The notes below the pieces were generated by a model. It did not search any database and was not told the origin of the DNA. It was given only the letters and a program-made list of their open reading frames with translations. Below, one piece after another: positions 26,148 through 33,432 of a DNA stretch of 41,918 nucleotides. This DNA is from Bacteroidota bacterium. GTDB lineage: Bacteria > Bacteroidota > Bacteroidia > Bacteroidales > F082. Both the position numbers and the translations under genes were made by a program. The stretch spans positions 1-41,918 of the forward strand of contig QMPA01000003.1 in the NCBI GenBank assembly GCA_003650365.1. The letters run 5' to 3'. Each line of letters begins with the position of its first letter. Positions within the stretch are counted from its first letter, which is position 1.

Positions 26148-26189
26148 CGGCTTATTGTTCTCTCATAAAGCCGCTTAGAAGTTTTTTTT
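26137..26189 (+). terminator. Long intrinsic terminator overlapping the sirtuin stop codon
   Basis: AAACTTCTTAGCGGCTT (26137-26153) pairs with AAGCCGCTTAGAAGTTT (26168-26184) at 16 of 17 positions around a 14-base loop, followed by a T run. The left arm contains the last sense codons and the stop TAG of the sirtuin gene. It closes the four-gene unit. Confidence 0.93.
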
Positions 26190-26191
26190 CT

Positions 26192-26199
26192 TACCTTTG
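26192..26199 (+). promoter_or_regulatory. -7 box TACCTTTG for the first M15 peptidase gene
   Basis: TACCTTTG matches TAnnTTTG, three bases after the terminator and 27 bases before the ATG at 26227. The ORF-track TTG start (26197) is the end of this box. Confidence 0.6.
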
Positions 26200-26226
26200 T
26201 TATCGAATCCATTAAAAACTACCACA

Positions 26227-27027
26227 ATGAATCTTACTAAATCACACATCAAATTAATCCAGACCGAACTTAATAAAATGGGCTTAAATGCCGGAACTGT
26301 TGATGGCATTGTTGGAAATAAAACAAAATTGGCACTGCTTCAAGTAGCCGGAAACACAGGAAGCTGGCCTTTTAAACGACAAGCCATTGCTTTTATTCAA
26401 ACTGTTTGCAAACAGAAAAATATTGATGCCGGGACTATTGATGGTTACTGGGGACCACAAACCGATTTTGCCTATGGTGTTCTTGTTAATTTTCTCAGAA
26501 CCGGGATAATGCCACTACCCTGGCGGGATGAACAAGCGGCTTTTTTGGAAAATCCGCACAACTGGCCTTTTGAAAGTAATGCATCACTCGAGCAGTTTTA
26601 TGGTGAAGTTGGAAAGAACCAGGTACGCCTTCAACTGCCTTATCCTCACCGCTTGTCGTGGGATAAACGGAGTATCGTACGTTCATTTTTTTGTCATGAA
26701 AAAGTAAAGGATAGTTTAAACACTGTATTGACAAATGTCCTTAACCACTACGGAATGGATGAAATTAAAAGACTGCATCTTGATATTTGGGGAGGCTGTT
26801 TGAATGTTCGCAAAAAGCGTGGCGGAAGCACCTGGTCAACACACAGTTGGGGCATTGCTATGGATTACGATCCTGATAACAATGCTTTGCGATGGGGCCG
26901 AGACAGAGCAGCATTTTCCCGACCTGAATACGACAAATGGTGGCAATTTTGGGAAGAAGAAGGTTGGGTAAGTTTGGGAAGAACCAAGAATTATGATTGG
27001 ATGCATATACAGGCTGCCAGAAAATGA
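26227..27027 (+). CDS. M15-type peptidoglycan peptidase with N-terminal peptidoglycan-binding-like repeats
   Basis: A 266-residue protein. Two PG-binding-like helical units start with LIQTELNKMGLNAGTVDGIVGNKTKLALLQ and AIAFIQTVCKQKNIDAGTIDGYWGPQTDFAY. The C-terminal domain has zinc-peptidase signatures: HSWGIAMDYDPDNN (about 205-215, HxxxxxxD) and YDWMHIQ near the end. M15_4-like enzymes cleave peptidoglycan cross-links or stems and include phage endolysins. No signal peptide is visible from ATG 26227 (MNLTKSHIK), which is odd for a wall enzyme. It might be exported another way, released by lysis, or be a domesticated phage lysin, but no phage genes are nearby. Confidence 0.8.
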   Translation: MNLTKSHIKLIQTELNKMGLNAGTVDGIVGNKTKLALLQVAGNTGSWPFKRQAIAFIQTVCKQKNIDAGTIDGYWGPQTDFAYGVLVNFLRTGIMPLPWRDEQAAFLENPHNWPFESNASLEQFYGEVGKNQVRLQLPYPHRLSWDKRSIVRSFFCHEKVKDSLNTVLTNVLNHYGMDEIKRLHLDIWGGCLNVRKKRGGSTWSTHSWGIAMDYDPDNNALRWGRDRAAFSRPEYDKWWQFWEEEGWVSLGRTKNYDWMHIQAARK

Positions 27028-27153
27028 GGCTTATTAGTTTAAGGTTTTGAGCTTTGTGCTTTGAATTTATGTTTGAATAGAGACTTCCACTCTTTCAATC
27101 TACCTTTGTCTATTCGTCCATTCTTTTTCTTCTCCTCACTCCCGAATCTTTTT

Positions 27154-27161
27154 TAGCTTTG
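27154..27161 (+). promoter_or_regulatory. -7 box TAGCTTTG for the outer-membrane barrel gene
   Basis: TAGCTTTG matches TAnnTTTG, 59 bases before the ATG. A second match, TACCTTTG at 27101-27108, lies further upstream, so two start points are possible. Confidence 0.45.
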
Positions 27162-27220
27162 CGCATCCAAATTGATCAGAACCAAATTTAGGAAACCAGG
27201 TTTTTATTTTGCGTTATTTC

Positions 27221-27832
27221 ATGAAGAAGTTCATTTTAACCTTCCTGTTTATTTCAGTGTCTTCACTTTTGTTAACGGCACAAATAACCATTAAACCCGG
27301 TGGTGGTTTTAATTATTTGGATTACTCCCGCAGTACGAATAACTGGGATCGCTTTGGAGGAATTGGCTATCAGGTTGGAAGTACGGTAAAAATTGGCAGG
27401 CAGTTTTATTTTGAACCCGGTGTTTTCTGGATGGCTAATATTTCTGAGTTCTCCCAAATTGAAGGGGACAATGGCAGCGGCCCAATTCGGCTAAATCATC
27501 AATTAAATACCCTTCGCGTACCATTACTCGCCGGATATAACTTCTGGGATTCACAGGGGGCTTCCGTCGATTTCAATGTTGTTCTTGGTCCTGTGTTTAA
27601 TTTCGTTGTTGGTGTTGAGAATTCAATTCCCAATACAAGTGCCCCTGCAAAAGATGATTACAATACTGTATTTTGGGGAGGAAACCTAGGACTCAACATC
27701 GCTTATTGGTGGTTGTTTCTTGATGTGGGCTACGAGATGGGATTCTCGAAACTATATAAAGACACAGATCAATTCGGTTCTGCAAAGGCAAATACCTTCT
27801 ATCTTAACATAGGTATAAGAATACGTTTGTGA
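27221..27832 (+). CDS. Small outer-membrane beta-barrel protein (porin family)
   Basis: A 203-residue exported protein. ATG 27221 gives the signal peptide MKKFILTFLFISVSSLLLTAQ; the TTG four codons earlier is less likely. The mature part shows alternating hydrophobic/polar strands: ITIKPGGGFNYLDYSRS, GGIGYQVGSTVKIG, YFEPGVFWM, LRVPLLAGYNF, FNVVLGPVFNFVVGVE, WWLFLDVGYEMGFSKLY, and a terminal FYLNIGIRIRL whose aromatic/hydrophobic ending is typical of barrels. It fits the OMP_b-brl_2/PorT-like superfamily. The role is unknown. It lies between peptidoglycan-modifying enzymes. Confidence 0.8.
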   Translation: MKKFILTFLFISVSSLLLTAQITIKPGGGFNYLDYSRSTNNWDRFGGIGYQVGSTVKIGRQFYFEPGVFWMANISEFSQIEGDNGSGPIRLNHQLNTLRVPLLAGYNFWDSQGASVDFNVVLGPVFNFVVGVENSIPNTSAPAKDDYNTVFWGGNLGLNIAYWWLFLDVGYEMGFSKLYKDTDQFGSAKANTFYLNIGIRIRL

Positions 27833-27896
27833 TTTCATGTTTTATCGCTGAACGTAGTTTTCTAAAATAAATCTTTAAACTAAAAAACAAAATATT

Positions 27897-29522
27897 ATGA
27901 AATCTCGAAAAATTATTTTCATACTGCTAACTGCTTTTTTATTCAACTTTTCTGTCTATTCACAAAAAGAAGAAGTGAAACAATTGATAAAGCAAAGGGT
28001 AGCATCAGGAATAGAAAGTAAATCTGTTGCTGCTGCCGGCATAGTTTTATTTTCTCAAAACGAATTACCAAAGTTTTATACAAACCAGGATTTTGCTCCT
28101 GTATGGAATGACAAAAAAAATGTTGATGACCTGCTGGTAAGCCTAAAATATTCCTATTTAGAAGGTCTAATACCAAACGATTACCATCTCAAGAAAATAG
28201 AAGCCCTTCAGAACAAAAAGCTGAACAGCGAGGAGAAAGCTGATTTGGATATGCTAATGACGGATGCTCTTTTAATGTACGCTTCTCATCTGATTATTGG
28301 TAAAGTTGACCAATCCAAAATCCGTCCCGGATGGGATATGCCGCTCAACAAACTGCCTGTAAATGTGGACAGCTTACTGACACTATCATTAAAACAGAAC
28401 AATATCAAGGAAGACCTGGAAAGCTTGAAACCCCAGAATTTCATGTACGACTATTTAAAAACAGGACTGGAAAAATACAAGGGAATTGCAAGAAAAGGTG
28501 GATGGCCCGAAATTCAGGGAGGCATGGTTATGAAAAAAGGAGTAGCCGAAGACAGGGTCCTCACTTTAAGAAAGTACCTTTCGATTACAGGAGACCTGGA
28601 TTCCTACGATGAAACAAACAACAATTTTGATGACGAACTTGAAAATGCAGTAAAGCAGTTTCAATTCAGACACAATATGACACAGGATGGCGTAGTAGGA
28701 AAAGGTACGCTTGAACAGATGAATATAACTGTTGAACAACGCATTGACATGATAAGAATAAATCTGGAAAGGGCTCGCTGGGTGTTACACCACCTGGATT
28801 CCGACTTTCTTGTCGTGAATATTGCAGGCTTTAATATCAGGCGTGTTACCAACGATGAAGTTGTTTTCTTTTCGCGTGTTATTGTTGGCAAGCTTCACCA
28901 TGAATCGCCAATATTTAAAGCCAGGCTGACCTATTTTGTCCTTAACCCGACCTGGACAGTCCCCTACTCTATTGCTACAAAAGAGACGCTTCCTAAACTA
29001 CAGAAAAACCCAGGATATCTTGCAGACAAGAATATGGAAATAATGGACAGAAGTGGGAAAGTACTTGATCCTTCTACAATCGACTTTAGTCAATATTCCA
29101 GAAATAATTTCCCATTTACAGTCCGCCAGAAAGCAGGCCCACACAATGCATTGGGACAAGTTAAGTTTATTTTCCCCAACCAATATTCTGTTTACGTTCA
29201 CGACACACCGGCACGTAGTTTATTCGGTAGAGAAGACCGTGCATTTAGCCATGGGTGTATCCGTTTAGATAAAAAGTGGGAATTGTTGTTGAACCTTACA
29301 GATGATCCTGATGAGTGGAATATGGCAAAAATCAATGAAGTACTCAAATCAGGAAAAACGACCAACGTAAATCTGAAACATCCTATTGATATTGTTATTT
29401 TATACTGGACAGCCGGGGCTGACAAACAGGACAAGCTTTATTTTGATAAGGATGTGTACGACAGAGACCCTGAAGTCCTGAAGGCCCTTGATGCCCCAGT
29501 TCATTTTAAAGCAAGTAAATAA
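27897..29522 (+). CDS. L,D-transpeptidase (YkuD domain, LdtD/YcbB-like)
   Basis: A 541-residue exported enzyme with signal sequence KIIFILLTAFLFNFSVYSQ. It makes 3-3 cross-links in peptidoglycan or attaches other molecules to it. Order: an N-terminal scaffold domain (LPKFYTNQDFAPVWNDKKNVDDLL, then GLIPNDYHL), a peptidoglycan-binding helix unit (ELENAVKQFQFRHNMTQDGVVGKGTLEQMN, about 245-275), then the YkuD domain. The active site reads HDTPARSLFGRE followed by FSHGCIRLD (about 450-457), giving the catalytic Cys in SHGCxR. Length and layout match the YcbB group. Start ATG 27897 fits. No terminator follows; the downstream 290-base gap contains no gene I can support. Confidence 0.92.
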   Translation: MKSRKIIFILLTAFLFNFSVYSQKEEVKQLIKQRVASGIESKSVAAAGIVLFSQNELPKFYTNQDFAPVWNDKKNVDDLLVSLKYSYLEGLIPNDYHLKKIEALQNKKLNSEEKADLDMLMTDALLMYASHLIIGKVDQSKIRPGWDMPLNKLPVNVDSLLTLSLKQNNIKEDLESLKPQNFMYDYLKTGLEKYKGIARKGGWPEIQGGMVMKKGVAEDRVLTLRKYLSITGDLDSYDETNNNFDDELENAVKQFQFRHNMTQDGVVGKGTLEQMNITVEQRIDMIRINLERARWVLHHLDSDFLVVNIAGFNIRRVTNDEVVFFSRVIVGKLHHESPIFKARLTYFVLNPTWTVPYSIATKETLPKLQKNPGYLADKNMEIMDRSGKVLDPSTIDFSQYSRNNFPFTVRQKAGPHNALGQVKFIFPNQYSVYVHDTPARSLFGREDRAFSHGCIRLDKKWELLLNLTDDPDEWNMAKINEVLKSGKTTNVNLKHPIDIVILYWTAGADKQDKLYFDKDVYDRDPEVLKALDAPVHFKASK

Positions 29523-29695
29523 CTTTGGTTCTACTGGTATTTTATTGGGGCAAATAATCAATAGTCAACACTCAATAAACAATAAGAAAGTAAAAAGAAA
29601 GCATAAAAAATATATAAATTATTTGAATATCTGTCTTTTAGCATCAACAATCTCACAGTTTTTTGTTTTATAATTCAGTATTTATCTCTGGTACT

Positions 29696-29775
29696 CATGA
29701 ATAAATTCATGCAAAAGCACTTGATTGTTGAGTATTTTTTAGTGTTCCTCTAAACCCGCCTGTCCGTCCGGCAGG
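29696..29775. repeat. Palindrome CATGAATAAATTCATG and a CCTGTCCGTCCGGCAGG element
   Basis: The 290-base gap (29523-29812) after the L,D-transpeptidase gene has no gene. It contains a 7+7 palindrome CATGAAT-AA-ATTCATG (29696-29711) and, near the next gene, the GC-rich CCCGCCTGTCCGTCCGGCAGG element (29755-29775), whose composition contrasts with the AT-rich gap. Both look like dispersed palindromic repeats. No TAnnTTTG box was found here for the next gene. Confidence 0.55.
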
Positions 29776-29812
29776 TTCGTGGCAGAACTATAACTTTTTA
29801 AATATCGAGCAA

Positions 29813-30742
29813 ATGAATAAGAGAATAATACTTGCCCTATTGTTGTTGGCTAGCCTTTCACTTTCAGCTTTCGAGTCAAACCGACTGAGTTTTGAATTAA
29901 TTATTGAACAGGAAGCGACCAACCTAAACTGTTTTTTCTACCCAGTAATGCCCGGTGACACTATTGCTCTGAATATAATCAGCAAACATCCAGAAAGTAT
30001 TGTTCTGCAAAATACCGGGGGGAAAATCCAGAATGTAAAACTAAATCATTGGCAGTATGTTGCACCCTTGAACAGTGGTGATTACAGTTTGATTATTACC
30101 GACAAAACAAGCCATGAAATAATGAGCGTTACCATTATTGTATTGGTGGCTGCATCAGAGCAAAAAGGCGAATACCTGAATGGCTATCGCATTGGGAACT
30201 ACCCTGCTGTCACTTATAAAAACCGAAATAAATATAAAGTTCCTGAAGGTTTTATTGAAGTTACCGAAGCCAATAAAGATTTATTCATTACCCCCCATTT
30301 TCAGTTGAAACAGTTTTTGTGCAAACAAAGTTCGGGATGGCCAAAATACATTGTATTGAGCCCAAGGCTACTAATTAAACTTGAACATTTGTTGCTGGAA
30401 ATAAATAAGATGGGGACAATTTCAAATTCACTTTTTATCATGAGTGGATACCGCACGCCATATTACAACCATTCAATTGGAAATGTGAAATTCAGCCGCC
30501 ATGTTTTTGGCGATGCAGCCGATGTGTATGTGGATGAGAATGGAGACAGCAGTTTTGATGACCTCAATAAAGATGGCAAAGTAAATATGTCAGATGCCGA
30601 AATTATCTATAAAATTGTTAGCGAAATGGACAATGATCCTGATCTGAGCCATTTGCTTGGTGGAATGGGGAAATATAATAAAAATTCTCGCCACACTTTT
30701 TTTATCCATGTCGATACAAGAGGCTACAAAGCGAGGTGGTAA
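29813..30742 (+). CDS. Exported M15-family peptidase with an EF-hand-like insertion
   Basis: A 309-residue protein with signal peptide NKRIILALLLLASLSLSAF. The N-terminal half (about 30-125) is a beta-rich domain (GDYSLIITDKTSHEIMSVTI). The C-terminal half has the zinc-peptidase pattern: GYRTPYYNHSIGN, SRHVFGDAADVYVD (about 227-240, HxxxxxxD) and FFIHVDTRGYKARW. It probably acts on peptidoglycan D-Ala-D-Ala or D,D cross-links. Between the ligands lies DLNKDGKVNMSDAE (about 250-263), matching the 12-residue DxNxDGxxxxxD calcium loop of EF-hand/dockerin motifs. It is unlike the first M15 gene in order and sequence. Downstream is the palindrome at 30786-30866. Confidence 0.82.
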   Translation: MNKRIILALLLLASLSLSAFESNRLSFELIIEQEATNLNCFFYPVMPGDTIALNIISKHPESIVLQNTGGKIQNVKLNHWQYVAPLNSGDYSLIITDKTSHEIMSVTIIVLVAASEQKGEYLNGYRIGNYPAVTYKNRNKYKVPEGFIEVTEANKDLFITPHFQLKQFLCKQSSGWPKYIVLSPRLLIKLEHLLLEINKMGTISNSLFIMSGYRTPYYNHSIGNVKFSRHVFGDAADVYVDENGDSSFDDLNKDGKVNMSDAEIIYKIVSEMDNDPDLSHLLGGMGKYNKNSRHTFFIHVDTRGYKARW

Positions 30743-30785
30743 TATTACGCAGCTGGATTGGCAGAAAAAAGGCATTTTTTTATGG

Positions 30786-30866
30786 ACCTTCCAGCGTTCG
30801 TAGAACCTGGAAGCGTCTGGATTTCAGATAATACAACGCTTCCAGGTCTTTCAGACGCTGGAAGGT
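30786..30866. repeat. Nested inverted repeat between convergent genes
   Basis: Outer arms ACCTTCCAGCGT (30786-30797) and ACGCTGGAAGGT (30855-30866), and inner arms ACCTGGAAGCGT (30805-30816) and ACGCTTCCAGGT (30836-30847), are perfect 12-bp pairs. CTTCCAG in the left outer arm can also pair with CTGGAAG in the left inner arm. It lies between the M15 peptidase and smpB stop codons, so it may act as a bidirectional terminator, though T tracts are weak. It is shaped like a small palindromic mobile element. Confidence 0.8.
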
Positions 30867-30870
30867 TGCT

Positions 30871-31320
30871 TTACCTCTTCATATGCCGGTCAATCTCACG
30901 TTTGTGGTCTTTTTCTTTCAGGCTTTCACGTTTGTCGTAAAAGTGCTTTCCTTTAACGAGTGCGATTTCCAGTTTGGCCAACCCCCTATTGTTGATGAAC
31001 AAAGTGAGGGGTACTACTGTCATTCCTTTTTCACGAACTTTCAGATTGAGTTTTTTCAATTCACGGGCAGTAAGCAACAACTTCCGGTCGCGTTTGGTTA
31101 CGTGATTATTATAAGTTCCATAGGTGTATTCGGCAATGTGCATATTTCTGACAAACATCTCCCCTTCTTCAAAAACACAAAAGGAATCGGCAAGGTTGGC
31201 TTTGCCCGAACGGATGGATTTTATCTCGGTACCGGTAAGCACAATTCCAGCCACCAGTTTGTCAATGACAAAATACTCCCAGGAAACCCTTTTGTTTTTT
31301 ATACGAATGTTTGTTTTCAT
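30871..31320 (-). CDS. smpB: SsrA-binding protein SmpB
   Basis: SmpB delivers tmRNA to stalled ribosomes for trans-translation. Family hallmarks: [37 protein letters not shown] (N-terminal core), [78 protein letters not shown] (RNA-binding tail). The gene begins at ATG 31320; the ORF track's TTG three bases upstream is not needed. 149 residues is typical. A -7 box TATCTTTG lies 19 bases upstream. tmRNA itself is not in the window. Confidence 0.97.
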   Translation of the reverse strand: MKTNIRIKNKRVSWEYFVIDKLVAGIVLTGTEIKSIRSGKANLADSFCVFEEGEMFVRNMHIAEYTYGTYNNHVTKRDRKLLLTARELKKLNLKVREKGMTVVPLTLFINNRGLAKLEIALVKGKHFYDKRESLKEKDHKREIDRHMKR

Positions 31321-31338
31321 CAATTATGAATGAGTGAG

Positions 31339-31346
31339 CAAAGATA
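31339..31346 (-). promoter_or_regulatory. -7 box TATCTTTG for smpB
   Basis: Minus-strand TATCTTTG matches TAnnTTTG, 19 bases upstream of the smpB ATG, implying a very short leader. Confidence 0.55.
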
Positions 31347-31420
31347 AATAAAACGACAATCCTAATTCTTTTCTTAGTAATCAGAAACAATAGATATTTA
31401 TTCACAATGCAACAAACAGG

Positions 31421-31458
31421 TATTTAAGAATTTAGCATCTTAAATAAACATATTTAAG
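31421..31458 (+). promoter_or_regulatory. Operator-like cluster of TATTTAAG half-sites upstream of norC
   Basis: TATTTAAG occurs at 31421-31428, reversed as CTTAAATA at 31439-31446, and forward again at 31451-31458. A GCATCT word accompanies two of them. The cluster lies about 40-80 bases before the -7 box of norC, where activator or repressor sites are often found. GCATCTT resembles half of the NsrR consensus as I remember it, but the arrangement differs, so the cognate regulator is unknown. Confidence 0.4.
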
Positions 31459-31500
31459 CATCTATATATATCATAGTATATATTTCATTGGTTTTCTTTA

Positions 31501-31508
31501 TATTTTTG
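31501..31508 (+). promoter_or_regulatory. -7 box TATTTTTG for norC
   Basis: TATTTTTG matches TAnnTTTG, 41 bases before the norC ATG. A TTG at 31488-31490 is too near to be the -33 element. Confidence 0.5.
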
Positions 31509-31548
31509 GCCTCAATAAATTTCAAATTATTCATAAAACCAACGCATT

Positions 31549-31974
31549 ATGTTATCTAAAAATCAAGCCAAATTATTTTTTCTGGGAGGCACGGTTGTGT
31601 TCTTCCTGATTTTTCTGGTTCTCTCGGCACATACTTTGTCGAGTGGGATTCCGAAAAAAACCCATTCTGAAAATGTTACAGCAGAAGTTGCAGCCGGAAA
31701 AGTATTATTCGACGAAAACAACTGTATGGGTTGTCACACTATTTTAGGCGAAGGTGCTTACTATGCTCCCGAACTCACCAAAGTAATGGACCGCCGCGGC
31801 GAAGGATTTGTAAAAGCCGTTTTGTCGTCAAAAACACCATGGACCACAACCGGTCGGAAGATGGTTGCCTACGATTTTACTGAAGAAGAGGTCAGTAACC
31901 TGATTGCCTTCTTTACCTGGATCGGCCAAATGGATTTGAATGGCTTTCCACCTGAACCAGACCTGAAGAAATAA
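31549..31974 (+). CDS. norC: Nitric oxide reductase subunit C (membrane-anchored cytochrome c)
   Basis: NorC feeds electrons to NorB. A 141-residue protein with one N-terminal transmembrane anchor (AKLFFLGGTVVFFLIFLVLSAH) and a periplasmic mono-heme domain. The heme c attachment motif CMGCH is at 59-63, inside NNCMGCHTILGEGAYYAPELTKV, highly characteristic of NorC. The sixth ligand is probably a Met in the TGRKMVAYDF segment (Met104). C-terminal FFTWIGQMDLNGFPPEPD also fits. It is first in a six-gene unit, 34 bases before norB, with a -7 box 41 bases upstream of its ATG. Confidence 0.96.
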   Translation: MLSKNQAKLFFLGGTVVFFLIFLVLSAHTLSSGIPKKTHSENVTAEVAAGKVLFDENNCMGCHTILGEGAYYAPELTKVMDRRGEGFVKAVLSSKTPWTTTGRKMVAYDFTEEEVSNLIAFFTWIGQMDLNGFPPEPDLKK

Positions 31975-32008
31975 TAAACCAAATTAATCACATTTAAGAA
32001 AAAGAAAT

Positions 32009-33349
32009 ATGAAATATAAATCTCAAAAGGTAGCCTATTGGTTTTTTGCACTGAGTATGGTGCTACTGATCTTACAAATTGTTTACGGTTTTATCATGGC
32101 TTTTGCACATGCCGGTTATGATGGCCTCCACGAAATTATCCCTTTCAATACAGCAACTGCCACCCACAAAAACCTGCTTGTAGTATGGTTGTTAAGTGGA
32201 TTTATGGGAGCTGCTTATTATATTATCCCCGAAGAATCGCAACGCGAATTGGTATCAGTTCCGCTTGCAAAATTACAATTTTGGGCACTTGCCATCGTTG
32301 GTGTTGTTGCTGTTGCCGGCTTTCATGTTGGCTGGTGGGAAGGACGTAAATTCCTCGAAATCCCCCGTTTTTTGGATTACCTTGTCGTAGTGGATATACT
32401 GCTGTTTCTGGGTATTATTTTTGTTACTATTTTCAAAGGAAAGGAAAAAACAACAACAGAAATGGTGTTGGCGATGGGTCTGTTTTTTGCTGCCTTGCTT
32501 TATCTTCCCGGTATGATTTGGTTTGACAACCAGTCCGTTGATTCATTCTTCCGATGGTGGGTTGTTCACCTTTGGGTTGAAGGTGTTTGGGAACTCATCA
32601 TGGGTGGTATTCTTGCCTTCCTGCTGATTAAACTTACCGGTGTTGACCGTGAACTTATTGAGAAATGGTTGTACGTTATTGTTGGACTGACTTTCCTTTC
32701 GGGAATCCTGGGAACAGGACACCACTATTATTATATAGGAGTGCCTGAATACTGGTTAATGATTGGTGGTATTTTTTCCGCATTGGAGCCACTGGCATTC
32801 CTTGGAATGGCTTTGTTTGCATTCGCCATGTATCGCAAAGGCGAGAAAAACCACCCCAATAAAACTGCATTATACTGGACATTGGGAGCAGCAATTATGT
32901 CGTTTGCAGGTGCCGGCCTCTTGGGTATTGCACACACCATCCCTTCAGTGAACATGTGGACACACGGAACATTGATAACAGCCATGCACGGACACATGGC
33001 TTTCTGGGGTGCTTATGCCATGATGGTTTTTGCAATCATCTCTTATGCAATGCCACTAATGACCGGAAGAAAATTATACAATACCGCAGGATCCAGTTAC
33101 GCATTCTGGTTGTCGAATATTGGCATGATTGGAATGACGACAGCTTTTGCAACCGCAGGTGTTGCCCAGGTATATCTTGAAAGAAAAGTAGGTATGTCGT
33201 TTATGGAAGCACAAATGGCAATTGAGGTGCACTTTTGGGTGTTGATTGCCTCAGCAACGCTGTTTACCATCGGTATTATTTATTATGTCATTAATTTCTT
33301 CCAGCATGGAATGCCTACCGACGAGGCACTTGTAGAAAATATTGACTAA
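32009..33349 (+). CDS. norB: Nitric oxide reductase subunit B (catalytic, cytochrome c-dependent type)
   Basis: NorB reduces 2 NO to N2O. A 446-residue polytopic protein of about 12 helices, without the N-terminal extension of quinol-type qNOR. Metal ligands read directly: His53 (heme b), His187 with Glu191 (HLWVEGVWE), His238-His239 (GTGHHYY), and His327 and His329 (HGHMAFWG). Glu195 and Glu260 are also conserved. Every one of the positions from 187 to 329 sits exactly 20 residues below the Pseudomonas aeruginosa numbering I remember, so the core has no insertions. ATG 32009 follows norC by 34 bases. In membrane with NorC. Nothing appears degraded. Confidence 0.97.
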   Translation: MKYKSQKVAYWFFALSMVLLILQIVYGFIMAFAHAGYDGLHEIIPFNTATATHKNLLVVWLLSGFMGAAYYIIPEESQRELVSVPLAKLQFWALAIVGVVAVAGFHVGWWEGRKFLEIPRFLDYLVVVDILLFLGIIFVTIFKGKEKTTTEMVLAMGLFFAALLYLPGMIWFDNQSVDSFFRWWVVHLWVEGVWELIMGGILAFLLIKLTGVDRELIEKWLYVIVGLTFLSGILGTGHHYYYIGVPEYWLMIGGIFSALEPLAFLGMALFAFAMYRKGEKNHPNKTALYWTLGAAIMSFAGAGLLGIAHTIPSVNMWTHGTLITAMHGHMAFWGAYAMMVFAIISYAMPLMTGRKLYNTAGSSYAFWLSNIGMIGMTTAFATAGVAQVYLERKVGMSFMEAQMAIEVHFWVLIASATLFTIGIIYYVINFFQHGMPTDEALVENID

Positions 33350-33370
33350 TCCGAAATCATAAGGAAGTTT

Positions 33371-33378
33371 TACTTTTG
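33371..33378 (+). promoter_or_regulatory. Possible internal promoter (-7 box TACTTTTG) before norQ
   Basis: TACTTTTG matches TAnnTTTG, 55 bases before the norQ ATG and just upstream of the hairpin at 33381-33412. If active, the hairpin would be at the 5' end of a norQDEF transcript. Confidence 0.4.
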
Positions 33379-33380
33379 CA

Positions 33381-33412
33381 AGGCTGATTGAAATTTATAA
33401 TTCAATCAGCCT
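33381..33412. repeat. 12-bp perfect hairpin in the norB-norQ gap
   Basis: AGGCTGATTGAA and TTCAATCAGCCT form a perfect stem around an 8-base AT-rich loop, followed by TTCTTCATT, which is only weakly T-rich. Either a leaky terminator after norCB, an mRNA-processing stem, or a 5'-leader structure for norQDEF. Confidence 0.75.
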
Positions 33413-33432
33413 TTCTTCATTAATCGAATATT

